36,649 nucleotides of DNA from Oscillospiraceae bacterium (lineage in GTDB: Bacteria; Bacillota; Clostridia; Oscillospirales; Acutalibacteraceae). Positions 18,235 to 28,092 of the stretch are shown in pieces. How positions within the stretch are numbered: the stretch's first letter is position 1; each line of letters begins with the position of its first letter. The notes under the pieces were generated by a model. It did no database searches and had not been told where the DNA came from. It was given only the letters and a program-made list of their open reading frames with translations. The position numbers were made by a program, and so were the translations under genes. The stretch lies in NCBI GenBank assembly GCA_015065685.1, contig SVPU01000015.1:1-36649 (forward strand), written 5' to 3'.

Positions 18235-18870
18235 TTACTTATCGCCAATGAGCTTTTCGAGCTCTAAAATTCTGTTTTCCAAGCTCTCCATTTTTTGCTT
18301 AACAGGGTCGGGAATATTTATTTGGTCAAGTGTTTTTGAAGCTTCTATCTTCTTCCCATCCTGACGCACAACACGGGCAGGAACACCAACAACGGTGGAA
18401 TTCGGCGGCACCTCTTCAAGCACAACCGCACCTGCGGCAACTCGTGAGTTATCGCCTATTTTAAACGGTCCCAACACCTTGGCGCCGGCCGAAATCATAA
18501 CATTATTGCCAATGGTCGGGTGGCGTTTTCCCGTATCCTTACCTGTACCACCTAAGGTTACACCCTGATAAATCAAAACATCATCGCCAATTTCGGTGGT
18601 TTCACCAATAACAATACCTGTTCCGTGGTCAATAACCAATCTTCTGCCGATAGTAGCACCGGGGTGAATTTCAATTCCTGTTATTCTCGCCGCTCTTTGC
18701 GAAACATAACGCGCCAAAAACATAAGCCCGTGCTTATAGTAAAAATGGGCGCGTCTATGCATTCTTATCGCCTTAACGCCGGGATAAAGCAGAAACACTT
18801 CCCAAAAGCTTTTGGCTGCGGGGTCGCGGTCTCTAACGGCGTTAACATCCTCAATCATCCTTTTAAACAA
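18235..18870 (-). CDS. cysE: Serine O-acetyltransferase
   Basis: First step of cysteine synthesis: acetyl-CoA plus L-serine gives O-acetylserine. About 211 residues. The N-terminal helical part (MFKRMIEDVNAVRDRDPAAKS) is followed by a left-handed beta-helix of hexapeptide repeats (about 60-165, containing IEIHPGATIGRR, DHGTGIVIGE, GVTLGGTGK and NSRVAAGAVVL). I prefer TTG 18870: AGGTG lies 6 nt upstream and the product then aligns with the usual MFxRM start. GTG 18879 is the alternative. A basic C-terminal extension with a coiled, charged end (KQKMESLENRILELEKL) is longer than in B. subtilis. Confidence 0.93.
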   Translation of the reverse strand: MFKRMIEDVNAVRDRDPAAKSFWEVFLLYPGVKAIRMHRRAHFYYKHGLMFLARYVSQRAARITGIEIHPGATIGRRLVIDHGTGIVIGETTEIGDDVLIYQGVTLGGTGKDTGKRHPTIGNNVMISAGAKVLGPFKIGDNSRVAAGAVVLEEVPPNSTVVGVPARVVRQDGKKIEASKTLDQINIPDPVKQKMESLENRILELEKLIGDK

Positions 18871-18886
18871 AGTTATCACCTACTGT

Positions 18887-19477
18887 TTATTTTGCATTTG
18901 CAATATACTGTCTTCCGCCATAAATATAAATTGCACCTGAAATAATGCAAAGCACAGCTGAGAGCCAGAAAAGTGCAATTATAATCACATCAAACACACC
19001 AAAAATTGACTGTGGTATAGCAACTATCTCGTTAAAAGCATATACTGCGAGGGCTAAAACAATGCCAACCATCTGACTCACGGTTTTGCATTTACCCCAC
19101 ATATTTGCCGCAACAACCTTGCCGCCCGCAGTAACTGCTACAAGGCGGATTGAAGAAACCGCAAATTCTCTGAACAAAACAATAAAGGTTATAACAACAA
19201 TATGCCAGCCGAATCTTGTGCCGCCATAGATAAACATAAAACCTAAATAAGCACTTGTGGTGAGCATTTTATCTGCCAAGGGGTCCATAAACTTTCCAAA
19301 ATCGGTTACCATATTATATTTTCTCGCCATGTGTCCGTCAATCGCATCTGTAAGCGATGCCGCAATAAAAAGCACAAGCGAAACGGCATAATGATAAGGG
19401 AAAGCGATAAGCATAACAGCCATAAAAATAGGTGTTGCTATCATTCGGGCTAATGTTAATTTATTCGGTGTGTTCAT
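18887..19477 (-). CDS. pgsA: CDP-diacylglycerol-glycerol-3-phosphate 3-phosphatidyltransferase
   Basis: Membrane enzyme that makes phosphatidylglycerol phosphate, the first committed step to phosphatidylglycerol. 196 residues with several TM segments. The CDP-alcohol phosphatidyltransferase signature D-x2-DG-x2-AR-x8-G-x3-D-x3-D is complete (residues 44-69, DAIDGHMARK...FGKFMDPLAD). Its ATG overlaps the rimO stop (ATGA). It lies between rimO and cysE on the recA strand. Confidence 0.95.
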   Translation of the reverse strand: MNTPNKLTLARMIATPIFMAVMLIAFPYHYAVSLVLFIAASLTDAIDGHMARKYNMVTDFGKFMDPLADKMLTTSAYLGFMFIYGGTRFGWHIVVITFIVLFREFAVSSIRLVAVTAGGKVVAANMWGKCKTVSQMVGIVLALAVYAFNEIVAIPQSIFGVFDVIIIALFWLSAVLCIISGAIYIYGGRQYIANAK

Positions 19478-20799
19478 TCTTCTAATTCTCCTAACAAATC
19501 ATAATCTATACAGTCATTTATTCTAACCTTCACATAATCCCCGATTTTAAGCGGTCTTGTTGACATAAAGAAAACCTTTCCGTCAATCTCGGGGGCATCT
19601 GCAACAGTTCTTCCAAAATAGCATTTAATATAATCGTCCCAGCCTTCAACCAAAACCTCTGTGAGAGTTCCAATCTTTTCTTGATTTTTCTCAAGGGCAA
19701 TGGTCATTTGAAGCTCCATTATATTTTCCATTCTGTCGGTCTTTGTTTGTTCATCTATCTGACCGTCAAGCTCGGCCGCAACTGTTCCCTCTTCTGCAGA
19801 ATAGGTGAAGCATCCAAGGCGGTCAAACCTTTTATCGCGAACGAACTCTGCCATTTCGCAGAACTGTTCCTCGGTTTCTCCGGGGAAGCCTGTAATAAGA
19901 GTGGTTCTTAAAGTGATTTCGGGGATTTTTGCCCTTATTTTATCAATTAAACAAGATAAGCTTTCTTTATCCCCCTTGCGGTTCATTCGCTTTAAAATAT
20001 CGCCGTTTACATGCTGAAGCGGAATATCAAGATATTTTATAAGTTTTTCTTCACCCGCTATCACATCGAGTAACTCATCGGTTATCTTATCGGGATAAGT
20101 ATAAAGCGTTCTTATCCAGTGAAGTCCTTCAATTTTGCAAAGCTCACTTAAAAGCTCTGGCAATCTTGATTCGCCGTAAATATCCATACCGTAAGCCGTG
20201 GTATCCTGCGCCACAACAATAAGCTCTGTAACACCGTTTGCGGCCAACCTTTTTGCCTCGGCAACGCAATCCTCTATTGTTCGGCTTCTCATTCTGCCTC
20301 TGATTTTCGGAATTGCACAATAGGTGCAGCAGTTATCACAACCGTCTGCAATTTTAAGATAGGTGCTAAACGGATAACCACCTAAAATTCTTTCCCCATT
20401 TAAGTCGAGGTCTGTTTTTTCGCCATAGCTGTTTTCCTTTTTGCCCTCGATAGCATTTTTAACTATCTCAGCAATTTTACTGTTCGAGCCTATTCCCACG
20501 CAAACATCAACCTCGGGAATTTCCTCGGTAACATCATCGCGGTAGCGCTCTGCAAGACAGCCCGTAACAATAAGAGCTTTACAGTTTCCCTCAGCCTTAT
20601 AATTCGAGGCTTCTAAAATGTTTTCAATAGCCTCAGCCTTGGCAGCTTCGATGAAACCGCAAGTGTTAATAATTATTGCATCAGCCTCGGCCTCTGCGGA
20701 GCATATCTCAAAGCCCGCATTTTTTAAACTACTCAGCATCATTTCGGCATCCACCTGATTTTTAGGACAACCGAGAGACACCATACAAACCTTATACAT
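19474..20799 (-). CDS. rimO: Ribosomal protein S12 methylthiotransferase
   Basis: Radical-SAM enzyme that methylthiolates Asp88 of ribosomal protein S12. 441 residues. The N-terminal cluster cysteines are C11, C47 and C81; the radical-SAM cluster is C154-x3-C158-x2-C161 (GCDNCCTYC); a TRAM domain ends the protein. A TTG one codon upstream is also open, but ATG 20799 overlaps the recX stop (TGATG) and has GAGGAA about 5 nt upstream. The SLGCPKNQVD opening separates it from MiaB. Confidence 0.95.
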   Translation of the reverse strand: MYKVCMVSLGCPKNQVDAEMMLSSLKNAGFEICSAEAEADAIIINTCGFIEAAKAEAIENILEASNYKAEGNCKALIVTGCLAERYRDDVTEEIPEVDVCVGIGSNSKIAEIVKNAIEGKKENSYGEKTDLDLNGERILGGYPFSTYLKIADGCDNCCTYCAIPKIRGRMRSRTIEDCVAEAKRLAANGVTELIVVAQDTTAYGMDIYGESRLPELLSELCKIEGLHWIRTLYTYPDKITDELLDVIAGEEKLIKYLDIPLQHVNGDILKRMNRKGDKESLSCLIDKIRAKIPEITLRTTLITGFPGETEEQFCEMAEFVRDKRFDRLGCFTYSAEEGTVAAELDGQIDEQTKTDRMENIMELQMTIALEKNQEKIGTLTEVLVEGWDDYIKCYFGRTVADAPEIDGKVFFMSTRPLKIGDYVKVRINDCIDYDLLGELEE

Positions 20800-21425
20800 C
20801 AAATTTCCTCGCTAAACTCAAGTTCTTCATTGAATTTTTTAAGTGCCGCCTTAATTGCAGAAAAATCAAAACCTTTTCTTGCAAGTGCGGCAAACACTTT
20901 CTCTGTTCCTCTTTCTTCAAGAAGTTTTCGAGCATATTTTCTCTCAATCAAAGCATTTATCTGTGCCTCTTCATCAGTTTCAAGCTCTTCGGTAACCTGC
21001 TTTGCCAAATCATAAGGAATTCCTTTTTGGAGCATCTTGTGAACGCACTCTCGTTTTGAGATGTTACTTTCCTTGCAGCGTTCGGCAAATCTCTCGGCAT
21101 AGCGAACATCATCAACCAAATCAAATTCCTTAAGCCAAGCCAAAACTTCTGCCGAAATCTTCTTGGAAAATCCCGCTTTGATTAGTTTGTCAAACAGGTT
21201 TTTTTCGGTGTAATCCATTCTGTCAAGATACCAAAGTGCCCGCGATTTTGCCCGTTTATAATCCGATTCGTGCTTTAATTCCTTAAGCCTTTGCGAATCT
21301 ATTTCCGCACCGCTTTTTAAACAGTTTTCGGCACAAACATCGTTATCAAGCAAAACCTCTTCTCCATTTGAGAGCAAAAGCTTTGTTAAATGCTTTTTAT
21401 CTTTTTTAAGGTCGGTTATAAGCAT
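20799..21425 (-). CDS. recX: Regulatory protein RecX
   Basis: Small helical modulator that binds RecA filaments and usually inhibits them. 208 residues with the repeated three-helix units of the family (ALWYLDRMDYTEKNLFDKLIKAGFS, then RYAERFAERCKESNISKRECVHKMLQKGI, then ALARKGFDFSAIKAAL). Its ATG overlaps the recA stop codon (TAATG), so translation is coupled to recA and expression of the two is linked. Confidence 0.93.
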   Translation of the reverse strand: MLITDLKKDKKHLTKLLLSNGEEVLLDNDVCAENCLKSGAEIDSQRLKELKHESDYKRAKSRALWYLDRMDYTEKNLFDKLIKAGFSKKISAEVLAWLKEFDLVDDVRYAERFAERCKESNISKRECVHKMLQKGIPYDLAKQVTEELETDEEAQINALIERKYARKLLEERGTEKVFAALARKGFDFSAIKAALKKFNEELEFSEEI

Positions 21426-22561
21426 TATTCATCAACCGCAATGTCTATATCCACTGTTTTATGAGGTCTTGCAACAGGGTCTTGCGGCATAATTTCTATT
21501 TCCTCATCGCCGGAAACCGCAACAATTTCTTCGCCCTCGTTAACAGCGCTCATAATTAGGTTTTCAATTTCTGTGGCGAGCTCGGGGTTATCCTCAAAGA
21601 GCTTTTTAACATTGTCTCTTCCCTGACCGAGCCTTGTCTCGCCATAATAGAACCACGCGCCCGACTTCTTTAAAACACCAAGCTCAACGCCCGCATCAAC
21701 AATCTCGCCCGTGTGCGAAATTCCCGTGCCATACATAATATCAAACTCAGCGGTCTTAAATGGGGGTGCCACCTTGTTCTTAACAATCTTTGCCTTTGTG
21801 TGTGTTCCCACTATGTCACTGCCCTCTTTGATAGGCTCGCCCTTGCGAACATCAATTCGAACACTCGAATAGAACTTAAGTGCGCGTCCACCGGGGGTGG
21901 TTTCGGGGTTGCCATACATAACACCGATTTTCTCACGAAGTTGGTTAATAAATATTGCGGCACAGTTTGATTTTGAAAGTGCACCCGCAAGCTTGCGAAG
22001 TGCCTGAGACATAAGTCTTGCTAACTGACCAACATGGCTGTCGCCCATTTCGCCATCAATTTCGGCTCTGGTTACCAATGCTGCAACCGAGTCAACAACT
22101 ATTATATCTACTGCGCCCGAACGAACAAGCGCCTCTGCAATCTCAAGTGCCTGCTCACCTGAATCAGGTTGTGAAACCAAAAGACTGTCAATATCAACGC
22201 CCAAGTGTGCGGCATAAACAGGGTCAAGCGCGTGCTCAACGTCAATAAACGCTGCAGTGCCGCCCGCTTTTTGTGCTTCTGCAACACAGTGAAGCGCAAC
22301 GGTGGTTTTACCCGAAGATTCGGGTCCGTAAATTTCAACAATTCTTCCCTTAGGAATACCGCCGATACCAAGCGCTATATCAAGCATAAGTGAGCCGGTT
22401 TTAATGCATTCAACATTCATTGCTGCATTCTCGCCGAGTCTCATAACCGCGCCCTTACCAAATTTCTTTTCAATTTGGTCCATCGCGGTTTTTAGAGCCT
22501 TTTGCTTTTCTTCATCCTCAACTCTTCTAACAGGAACCTTTGTGCTTTGAACTTTAGCCAT
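21425..22561 (-). CDS. recA: Recombinase RecA
   Basis: Strand-exchange ATPase for homologous recombination and SOS induction. 378 residues. Walker [10 protein letters not shown] (79-87), the DNA-binding loop region [22 protein letters not shown], and [30 protein letters not shown] are intact. The acidic C-terminus (VDIDIAVDE) is normal. No intein or intron. It lies 10 nt after prmC with no SOS box or promoter visible in that gap, so it is read from the upstream operon or from an internal promoter within prmC. Confidence 0.98.
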   Translation of the reverse strand: MAKVQSTKVPVRRVEDEEKQKALKTAMDQIEKKFGKGAVMRLGENAAMNVECIKTGSLMLDIALGIGGIPKGRIVEIYGPESSGKTTVALHCVAEAQKAGGTAAFIDVEHALDPVYAAHLGVDIDSLLVSQPDSGEQALEIAEALVRSGAVDIIVVDSVAALVTRAEIDGEMGDSHVGQLARLMSQALRKLAGALSKSNCAAIFINQLREKIGVMYGNPETTPGGRALKFYSSVRIDVRKGEPIKEGSDIVGTHTKAKIVKNKVAPPFKTAEFDIMYGTGISHTGEIVDAGVELGVLKKSGAWFYYGETRLGQGRDNVKKLFEDNPELATEIENLIMSAVNEGEEIVAVSGDEEIEIMPQDPVARPHKTVDIDIAVDE

Positions 22562-22571
22562 ATCTTTTTCC

Positions 22572-23417
22572 TCACTTTATCTTTGTTGCCGAAACCGCTC
22601 TTTCGATTCCGCCTAAATCTTTTTTAATTTTTATATCACTAAAACCTTTGTTTTTCAAAAGCTTTGCAACCGCTTCGCTTTCACCTTTTCCAACCTCGAA
22701 ACAAATCATTCCGCCAATTGTTAGATAATCGGTGTAGTTTTCTATAATTGCTTTATAAAACTGCATTCCACCGTCTTCCGCTAAAAGTGCCGTCTCAGGC
22801 TCAAACCTTGTTTCGGGTGAAATCTCGCTCATTTCATTTGCGGGAATATAAGGCGGATTGCTCACAATAAGGTCGTATTTTGCGTATTCTGCAGTCGGTG
22901 CTAAAACATCATCTTCCAAAACCGCTGCATTCTCGGAGTTGTTGCGTTTTATATTTCTTTCGGCATATCTTGCTGCCTCGGGAAATTTTTCCACCATTGT
23001 AACGCGTGAATCGGCAACCTCTTTCGCGAGTGTTATGCCAATCGCACCGCTTCCTGCGCAAAGGTCAAGAACATTTTTCCCTTGGCTTTTTTTGAGAAAA
23101 TCAATGCATTCTTCCACAACCGTTTCGGTGTCTGCTCTTGGAACTAAAACACCGGGGCCCACAAAAAACGGTCGGCCGTAAAAATCCCATTCACCGAATA
23201 TGTACTGCAGAGGGTATCTGATTTCTCTTTGCCTTGTAATTGCAACCAAATTCGTTTCTTGGAATTCGGTTAAATTTTTATTGTAATTGCTGAGAATCTG
23301 CGGTGCGGTAAAGCCTGTTATATGCTTTATAATCTGTTTTGCTTCGAAAACAAAGTCTTCAATTCCCGCAGCCTCTAGCTTTTTCTTTGTTTTGTTATAA
23401 GCTTCAAATATTGTCAT
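22572..23417 (-). CDS. prmC: Peptide chain release factor N5-glutamine methyltransferase
   Basis: Methylates the glutamine of the GGQ motif in release factors RF1 and RF2. 281 residues: an N-terminal helical domain (about 1-80), then a SAM fold with [13 protein letters not shown] (116-128) and catalytic NPPYIP (187-192). The start overlaps the end of the DUF1385 gene by 14 nt. Its usual partner prfA is not in the window; in Clostridia the DUF1385 gene often precedes prmC, which fits. Confidence 0.95.
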   Translation of the reverse strand: MTIFEAYNKTKKKLEAAGIEDFVFEAKQIIKHITGFTAPQILSNYNKNLTEFQETNLVAITRQREIRYPLQYIFGEWDFYGRPFFVGPGVLVPRADTETVVEECIDFLKKSQGKNVLDLCAGSGAIGITLAKEVADSRVTMVEKFPEAARYAERNIKRNNSENAAVLEDDVLAPTAEYAKYDLIVSNPPYIPANEMSEISPETRFEPETALLAEDGGMQFYKAIIENYTDYLTIGGMICFEVGKGESEAVAKLLKNKGFSDIKIKKDLGGIERAVSATKIK

Positions 23418-24378
23418 TATCTGTTTCCTTGTCTATGCTTCTGTCAACGTCTGGTGTCTCAGGCTCGCAAGCTTTGAGCGCCGCAATTGCAATTTCAATC
23501 ATTTTATCCTCAGGCTCTTTTGTGGTTATTCTCTGAAGCCAAAGACCAGGGGCTGAAATTATGCGGGTTAAAAGATTATCATATCTTCCGCAAACCTTTA
23601 GTACCTCATATCCCACACCGCACACAAACGGCACGAGCAAAATCTTAACCGCAACCCATACGAGTGCCAAATTATAAACGCTCGGGAAAATAATTTGCAC
23701 AACGGTTGAAAAAATAACGCTTATTAAAATCATAAGTATCATAAAAGAGGTTCCGCAACGGGGGTGAAAGCGTTTTTGCTCACGCACATTTTCCACAGTG
23801 AGCTCTAAACCCTTTTCATAGCAAAAGATTGTTTTGTGCTCTGCTCCGTGATACATAAACACTCGTTTTATATCCTTCATAAATGAAACAAGCCAAACAT
23901 AAAACACAAAAACCGCAAGCTTTAAAAACTGCTCTATGAAAGAACGCACGAGCTTCGAAAACTCGGCCCCAGCAAGCCACTCGAGCCCCGCCACAAAAAG
24001 TCTCGGCAAGAGCATAAACAAAACAACCGATATTGCCACTGCAAAAACTGTTGCCACAACCATAAGCACAGTAAAGAACGCACTCTTTTTCTCTTCATCT
24101 GTTTTGTTGTTTTCTTCTTCCAAATCGGTAAATCCCGATTTATCTGCTGAAATCATCATTGCCTTATAGCCTTGAAGCATTGATTCAACAAATGAAACAA
24201 CTCCTCTTATTACAGGCAATTTTAAAAATTTGAATTTTTCTTTAATGCTTTTTTCTTCGAAATATGAAATATCAATTTCTCCGTCGGGCATTCTCACGGC
24301 CATTGCGGTTTTTTCGGGACTTTTCATTAAAATTCCCTCAATAAGCGCCTGACCTCCGATAGAAGTATATTTAGCCAT
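23404..24378 (-). CDS. DUF1385 membrane protein (YqhQ-like)
   Basis: 324 residues of a conserved Firmicutes membrane protein family with unknown biochemical role. The opening YTSIGGQALIEGILMKSPEKTAMAVRMPDG is the family hallmark, and YHGAEHKTIFCYEKG and RFHPRCGTSFM are conserved His/Cys-bearing motifs. About four TM segments lie near residues 99-132, 150-168, 208-232 and 236-262. It overlaps the histidine kinase gene by 8 nt and prmC by 14 nt, so all three are probably expressed together. Confidence 0.9.
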   Translation of the reverse strand: MAKYTSIGGQALIEGILMKSPEKTAMAVRMPDGEIDISYFEEKSIKEKFKFLKLPVIRGVVSFVESMLQGYKAMMISADKSGFTDLEEENNKTDEEKKSAFFTVLMVVATVFAVAISVVLFMLLPRLFVAGLEWLAGAEFSKLVRSFIEQFLKLAVFVFYVWLVSFMKDIKRVFMYHGAEHKTIFCYEKGLELTVENVREQKRFHPRCGTSFMILMILISVIFSTVVQIIFPSVYNLALVWVAVKILLVPFVCGVGYEVLKVCGRYDNLLTRIISAPGLWLQRITTKEPEDKMIEIAIAALKACEPETPDVDRSIDKETDNDNI

Positions 24379-25816
24379 TATCTTTTTCCTCTGAAATTTC
24401 TTTTTCTGTTGTTTCTTCCTCGCAAAGCGGAAGCACTATGGTTACGGTTGTTCCTGCATTCTCGATACTTTCAACAATCAAAAGGCCCTGATGCTGTTTA
24501 ATAATTTCATCTGCCACAGCAAGACCGATTCCCGACCCTCTGACAGTTTTATTTGCCTTATAGAATTTTTCTTTAATGCGGTCAATATCCTGCGCGGGAA
24601 TACCCACACCTGTATCACTAACCACAATGCGAATACAGTTTTCTTCTTTTATTTGATTTATAAGTACCTGACCGCCGCTTTCGGTGTATTTCACGGCATT
24701 GTCAATAATATTTATAAATACCTGCTTAATTCTGTTAGCATCGCCCATAATCTCAATTTCTTCTGTGGGCTCGGTATAAATCAGCTCTATGCCCTGCTTT
24801 TTAGAAAGCTCTGCATACATATCGGCAGATTCAGATAAAAGCCTTGAAACATTGATTCGCTCGGAGGTAACACTCATTTTACCGCTCTGCATTCTCGAAA
24901 AATCGAGCAGCTCTTCAACAAGGCTTGAAAGTCTATCCGCCTCAGAGAGCACCACGTCAAGTCCGCGGTTAACCAGTTCCTCATCCATTCCAACCGACAT
25001 TTTCGCCGTTTCACCCCAACCGCGTATCGCAGTAAGCGGTGTTCTCAATTCGTGGGAAACCGATGAAATAAAGTCGTTCTTCATATTTTCGGCTTCACTT
25101 AATTCCGCCGCCATATAGTTAATCGTATCGCAAAGCTCGCCGATTTCATCGTTCTTCTTAATCTCAATCCTCGAGTCAAAATCGCCCATGGCAATCTTTC
25201 GCGCAATATTACTTACATCTCTTATCGGGTGAACTATTGACTTTATAAAGAATAAGCCCGAAAATGCGAAAAAGCCCAAAATCATTAAAACGCCAACCGC
25301 AACCATAAGAACGATATTAAAGGTTGTTCTGTCAACAGGCCGCAACGAAGTTACCCAACGGTATGCACCGAGCCATTCGCCGTTAACATCATAAATAAGA
25401 GTGGTGCCGGACATAATCCTCTCGCCATCATCCGTCTCGCCCTTTTGAACATTAAACTTGCCCGTTTCTTTTGCTTTGTAATAATCGGGCATAGTCTGGT
25501 CGGGGGAATTGAAGCCGGTTGTTGAAACAACAAGGTTATCATTACTGTCAATAACCTGAACCTCCAGCTTATCCTTATATTTAAAGCTGCCTGCAATATC
25601 AATTGCGGTGTCGTTAAAGGTCATTCGGTTTGTGCCCGAAAGCGCGTAAAACTCATAAGCATAGTCATTAGCCAATGCTTCAATTCTTTCAACATAAATC
25701 GCATTGCAAAGCGCCGAGAAAGCAATTGCCGCCGCTGATATTACAATTGCAACCAAGAGAAATATGTTCATAAACCATCTCGCTGCTATACTTTTGAATT
25801 TAAGTTCGAACTGCAT
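24371..25816 (-). CDS. Two-component sensor histidine kinase
   Basis: 481 residues: TM1 (about 14-40), an extracytoplasmic sensor region of about 125 residues, TM2 (about 167-190), HAMP (191-243), HisKA with phosphoacceptor His255 (SSVSHELRTPLTAIRGWGE), and an HATPase_c domain with N-box IDNAVKYTE and G-boxes DTGVGIPA and GSGIGLAV. It acts with the response regulator encoded 32 nt upstream. The signal is unknown; the lipoprotein gene at the head of the operon is a candidate accessory sensor. Confidence 0.94.
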   Translation of the reverse strand: MQFELKFKSIAARWFMNIFLLVAIVISAAAIAFSALCNAIYVERIEALANDYAYEFYALSGTNRMTFNDTAIDIAGSFKYKDKLEVQVIDSNDNLVVSTTGFNSPDQTMPDYYKAKETGKFNVQKGETDDGERIMSGTTLIYDVNGEWLGAYRWVTSLRPVDRTTFNIVLMVAVGVLMILGFFAFSGLFFIKSIVHPIRDVSNIARKIAMGDFDSRIEIKKNDEIGELCDTINYMAAELSEAENMKNDFISSVSHELRTPLTAIRGWGETAKMSVGMDEELVNRGLDVVLSEADRLSSLVEELLDFSRMQSGKMSVTSERINVSRLLSESADMYAELSKKQGIELIYTEPTEEIEIMGDANRIKQVFINIIDNAVKYTESGGQVLINQIKEENCIRIVVSDTGVGIPAQDIDRIKEKFYKANKTVRGSGIGLAVADEIIKQHQGLLIVESIENAGTTVTIVLPLCEEETTEKEISEEKDNG

Positions 25817-25848
25817 TTGCTCTCTCCTTTCTGAAATTTTTCATAAAC

Positions 25849-26550
25849 TTAGTTGCTGTTCCACTTATAACCCATTCCCCAAACGGTAACAAGATATTTG
25901 GGGTCTGAAGGGTCATCCTCGATTTTTTTGCGAAGTCTTCGCATATTAACATCAACAATTTTTTCTTCACCGAAATAGTTGCTGCCCCAAACGCGATTCA
26001 GAATGTCAGTTCTATCGAGTGCAACGTCGGGATTCTGGAAGAAATATTCAACCATCTGGAACTCAACCTGAGTGAGTTCAATATTTTTTCCGCCTTTAAG
26101 CAAGGTTCTCTTTCTGAGATTTAAGGTGAAATCTCCGAGAACAATCTCATCAATCGCCACAACGGTTTTCTGATTGTGCATTTCAACCCTTCTGTAGAGC
26201 GAATCAACTCTTGCTAAAAGCTCTGTGGGACTAAAGGGCTTGGTTATGTAATCATCAGCACCAAGCATTAGCCCGCTTATTTTATCCATTTCCTGTGTTC
26301 TTGCAGTGAGCATAATAATGCCTAAGGTTTGGCTTCTCTTTCTGAGCTCCTTGCAGAGAGTAAAGCCATCCATACCCGGCATTGAAATATCTAGCAATGC
26401 TATATCAAAGCCCTCCGTAGCGCTATCAAAAATTTCTAACGCCTCTTCGCCCGAGCCAGCTTCTTCAACATTATAGCCAACACGCTTGAGGTTAATTGCC
26501 TCAAACTCTCTTATTGCTGCCTCATCTTCTACTATAAGAATTTTTTTCAC
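25849..26550 (-). CDS. OmpR/PhoB-family response regulator
   Basis: 233 residues. Receiver domain with acidic pair E8-D9, phosphoacceptor Asp54 (ALLDISMPGMDG), Thr82 and Lys104 (YITKPFS), then a C-terminal winged-helix DNA-binding domain (about 130-230, ending VDVNMRRLRKKIEDDPSDPKYLVTVWGMGYKW). Encoded between the lipoprotein and its kinase, probably one operon from the promoter at 27.9 kb. Regulon unknown. Confidence 0.94.
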   Translation of the reverse strand: MKKILIVEDEAAIREFEAINLKRVGYNVEEAGSGEEALEIFDSATEGFDIALLDISMPGMDGFTLCKELRKRSQTLGIIMLTARTQEMDKISGLMLGADDYITKPFSPTELLARVDSLYRRVEMHNQKTVVAIDEIVLGDFTLNLRKRTLLKGGKNIELTQVEFQMVEYFFQNPDVALDRTDILNRVWGSNYFGEEKIVDVNMRRLRKKIEDDPSDPKYLVTVWGMGYKWNSN

Positions 26551-26561
26551 TTTGCTCTCTC

Positions 26562-27878
26562 CTATTCAAAAAGCTTGAAATTAGCCTTAACGTTTTCTAT
26601 TGTTAAACCTTCATTGATGGCCGCCTGAGAAATTCGGCAGATAAACACCGTTTCTCCGCTTGTGGCTATTTCCACTGCACCATCTGCGCCGTATTTACCC
26701 TTTTCCCAATCCTTTTTCGGAACGGCTTTTATATAAATAAGGCTTTCGCCAACGGTTGATTCCTGTGGATTATATCTATATAACTCCCTCAGACGATTGC
26801 TCGTATCCTTTAAAACCGCAATGCTTCCAATCCATTTTTGCGGCACTGTGTAACGGTACCCGTCATCAACATTCATCATGGCTGTTAGCTGTGTTGTGAG
26901 AGTTTCACCGTTAAAGGAGCACCATCTTGTAAGATAAAGCTTCTCACTCACCTCACTGCTTGTAACAGAGGGAATATTTTCCTGAACGGGAATTTCCATT
27001 ATCCCGTCGCCGTTAATATCATCAATACTGAAGAAAACCGAGCGCAAGGTTGCAACCGTTTCTCTCTTATCTGCCTGGAACAACGGATTCACAAGGTTTC
27101 CTTTTTCCACAAATAAAACCTCGGTAACCGCACCCACGCCTTTGATTTCATCAATATAAACTGCGGGCTTTCCGTTTGAAAGGGTTGCTATCACAGGCTC
27201 ACTTATGGTTTTTGCCGTGCTGTCAAGCTCGCAGAAGGATGTTTCTGTTACACCCTCGGGGGAAATAAGGAAAAGGGATGCCGAATTAATCTGCTCTGCT
27301 GAAGAGGTTTTAATAACCAGAATTTCGTTTTTGCTATCCTCATCCAAATCGCAGGTAACAAAATGTGTATATTTTTGAAGCATTCTCTGTGTCAGCGTGT
27401 TTTCGCCGATGCTGTAAACCGCAAGCTGCATCTCGCTTGTTCCGTAGATTTCCCAACCAACAAGAATTTCCTTAATGCCATCGTTATCAAGGTCGCAGAA
27501 ATCGAGCATATCGATTCCGCCGGCAATTATTTTGTTCTGCGCAACCGAATTCCACTCGCCGCCCACGTTGGAAATGGCATTAATGTGCATCGTAACAATT
27601 TCGCCATCGGTCATACTGTAAAAAGCGAAGGCTTCTAAAATACCATCGTTATTAATATCTTCACGCACAACTGCCGAACGGTAATTTCCGCGAGAAGGAT
27701 ATTTCAAAGTATATTCTCCGCTAACACTTTTGGTTATTGCTTGTGCAATATCCTTCAGGTCTCCCGAAAGGTCCGGCGGAGATAAAAGCTCTGCAGTGTC
27801 AGCAACGAATAAATCACAACCGCAAAGCGAAAAAACTATTATAAAGCTCATCAAAATGACCAAGATTTTTCTTGCCAC
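26562..27878 (-). CDS. Lipoprotein with FG-GAP/VCBS-like calcium-type repeats
   Basis: 438 residues. GTG start with GAGGTGA 6 nt upstream. Signal MARKILVILMSFIIVFSLCGC with lipobox LCGC and Cys21 as the predicted lipid anchor. Four D-x-[DN]-x-[DS]-G-like loops occur at roughly regular spacing: DINNDGI (74-80), DLDNDGI (129-135), DLDEDSK (177-183) and DINGDGI (287-293), each followed by E-I/A and a hydrophobic strand, as in integrin-type beta-propellers. The protein should be outside the membrane and may bind calcium. Its gene leads the two-component system 12 nt downstream, so a sensing role is possible but unproven. Confidence 0.8.
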   Translation of the reverse strand: MARKILVILMSFIIVFSLCGCDLFVADTAELLSPPDLSGDLKDIAQAITKSVSGEYTLKYPSRGNYRSAVVREDINNDGILEAFAFYSMTDGEIVTMHINAISNVGGEWNSVAQNKIIAGGIDMLDFCDLDNDGIKEILVGWEIYGTSEMQLAVYSIGENTLTQRMLQKYTHFVTCDLDEDSKNEILVIKTSSAEQINSASLFLISPEGVTETSFCELDSTAKTISEPVIATLSNGKPAVYIDEIKGVGAVTEVLFVEKGNLVNPLFQADKRETVATLRSVFFSIDDINGDGIMEIPVQENIPSVTSSEVSEKLYLTRWCSFNGETLTTQLTAMMNVDDGYRYTVPQKWIGSIAVLKDTSNRLRELYRYNPQESTVGESLIYIKAVPKKDWEKGKYGADGAVEIATSGETVFICRISQAAINEGLTIENVKANFKLFE

Positions 27879-27915
27879 AGAACATCACCTCACAAAACAT
27901 AAATATACATTGTAA

Positions 27916-27944
27916 ATTATACCACAAACTTTTATAAAAATAAA
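27916..27944 (-). promoter_or_regulatory. Promoter of the lipoprotein/two-component operon
   Basis: Minus strand TGGTATAAT (extended -10, TATAAT at 27921-27916) with a poor -35 TTTATT 17 nt away, and a very A+T-rich upstream stretch (27940-28000) that could act as an UP element. It drives the gene starting at 27878. Confidence 0.6.
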
Positions 27945-28040
27945 GATATTTTATTAATATTTTATTATATATTTATATTTTCTTAAAATAAGCCAATTTT
28001 TTGCGTTTTAAAGGCCTATTTTTCTTCAATTTCACATAAA

Positions 28041-28073
28041 AAAACGGTCCGGATTATACCGGACCGACAAAAA
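28041..28073 (-). terminator. Intrinsic terminator of the copper operon
   Basis: Perfect 8-bp stem CGGTCCGG / CCGGACCG with a 6-nt loop (28045-28066), about 27 nt after the copZ stop. On the minus strand it is followed by a run of seven T. A-rich and T-rich flanks on both sides mean it could act in both directions. Confidence 0.9.
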
Positions 28074-28092
28074 ATCAAAAAACTTCTGGAAT

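Noticed and set aside
27945-28040. Small gene or RNA in the A/T-rich gap before the lipoprotein operon
   Set aside because: No open frame with a ribosome site and no stable structure apart from the copper-operon terminator; it looks like promoter-upstream A/T-rich DNA.
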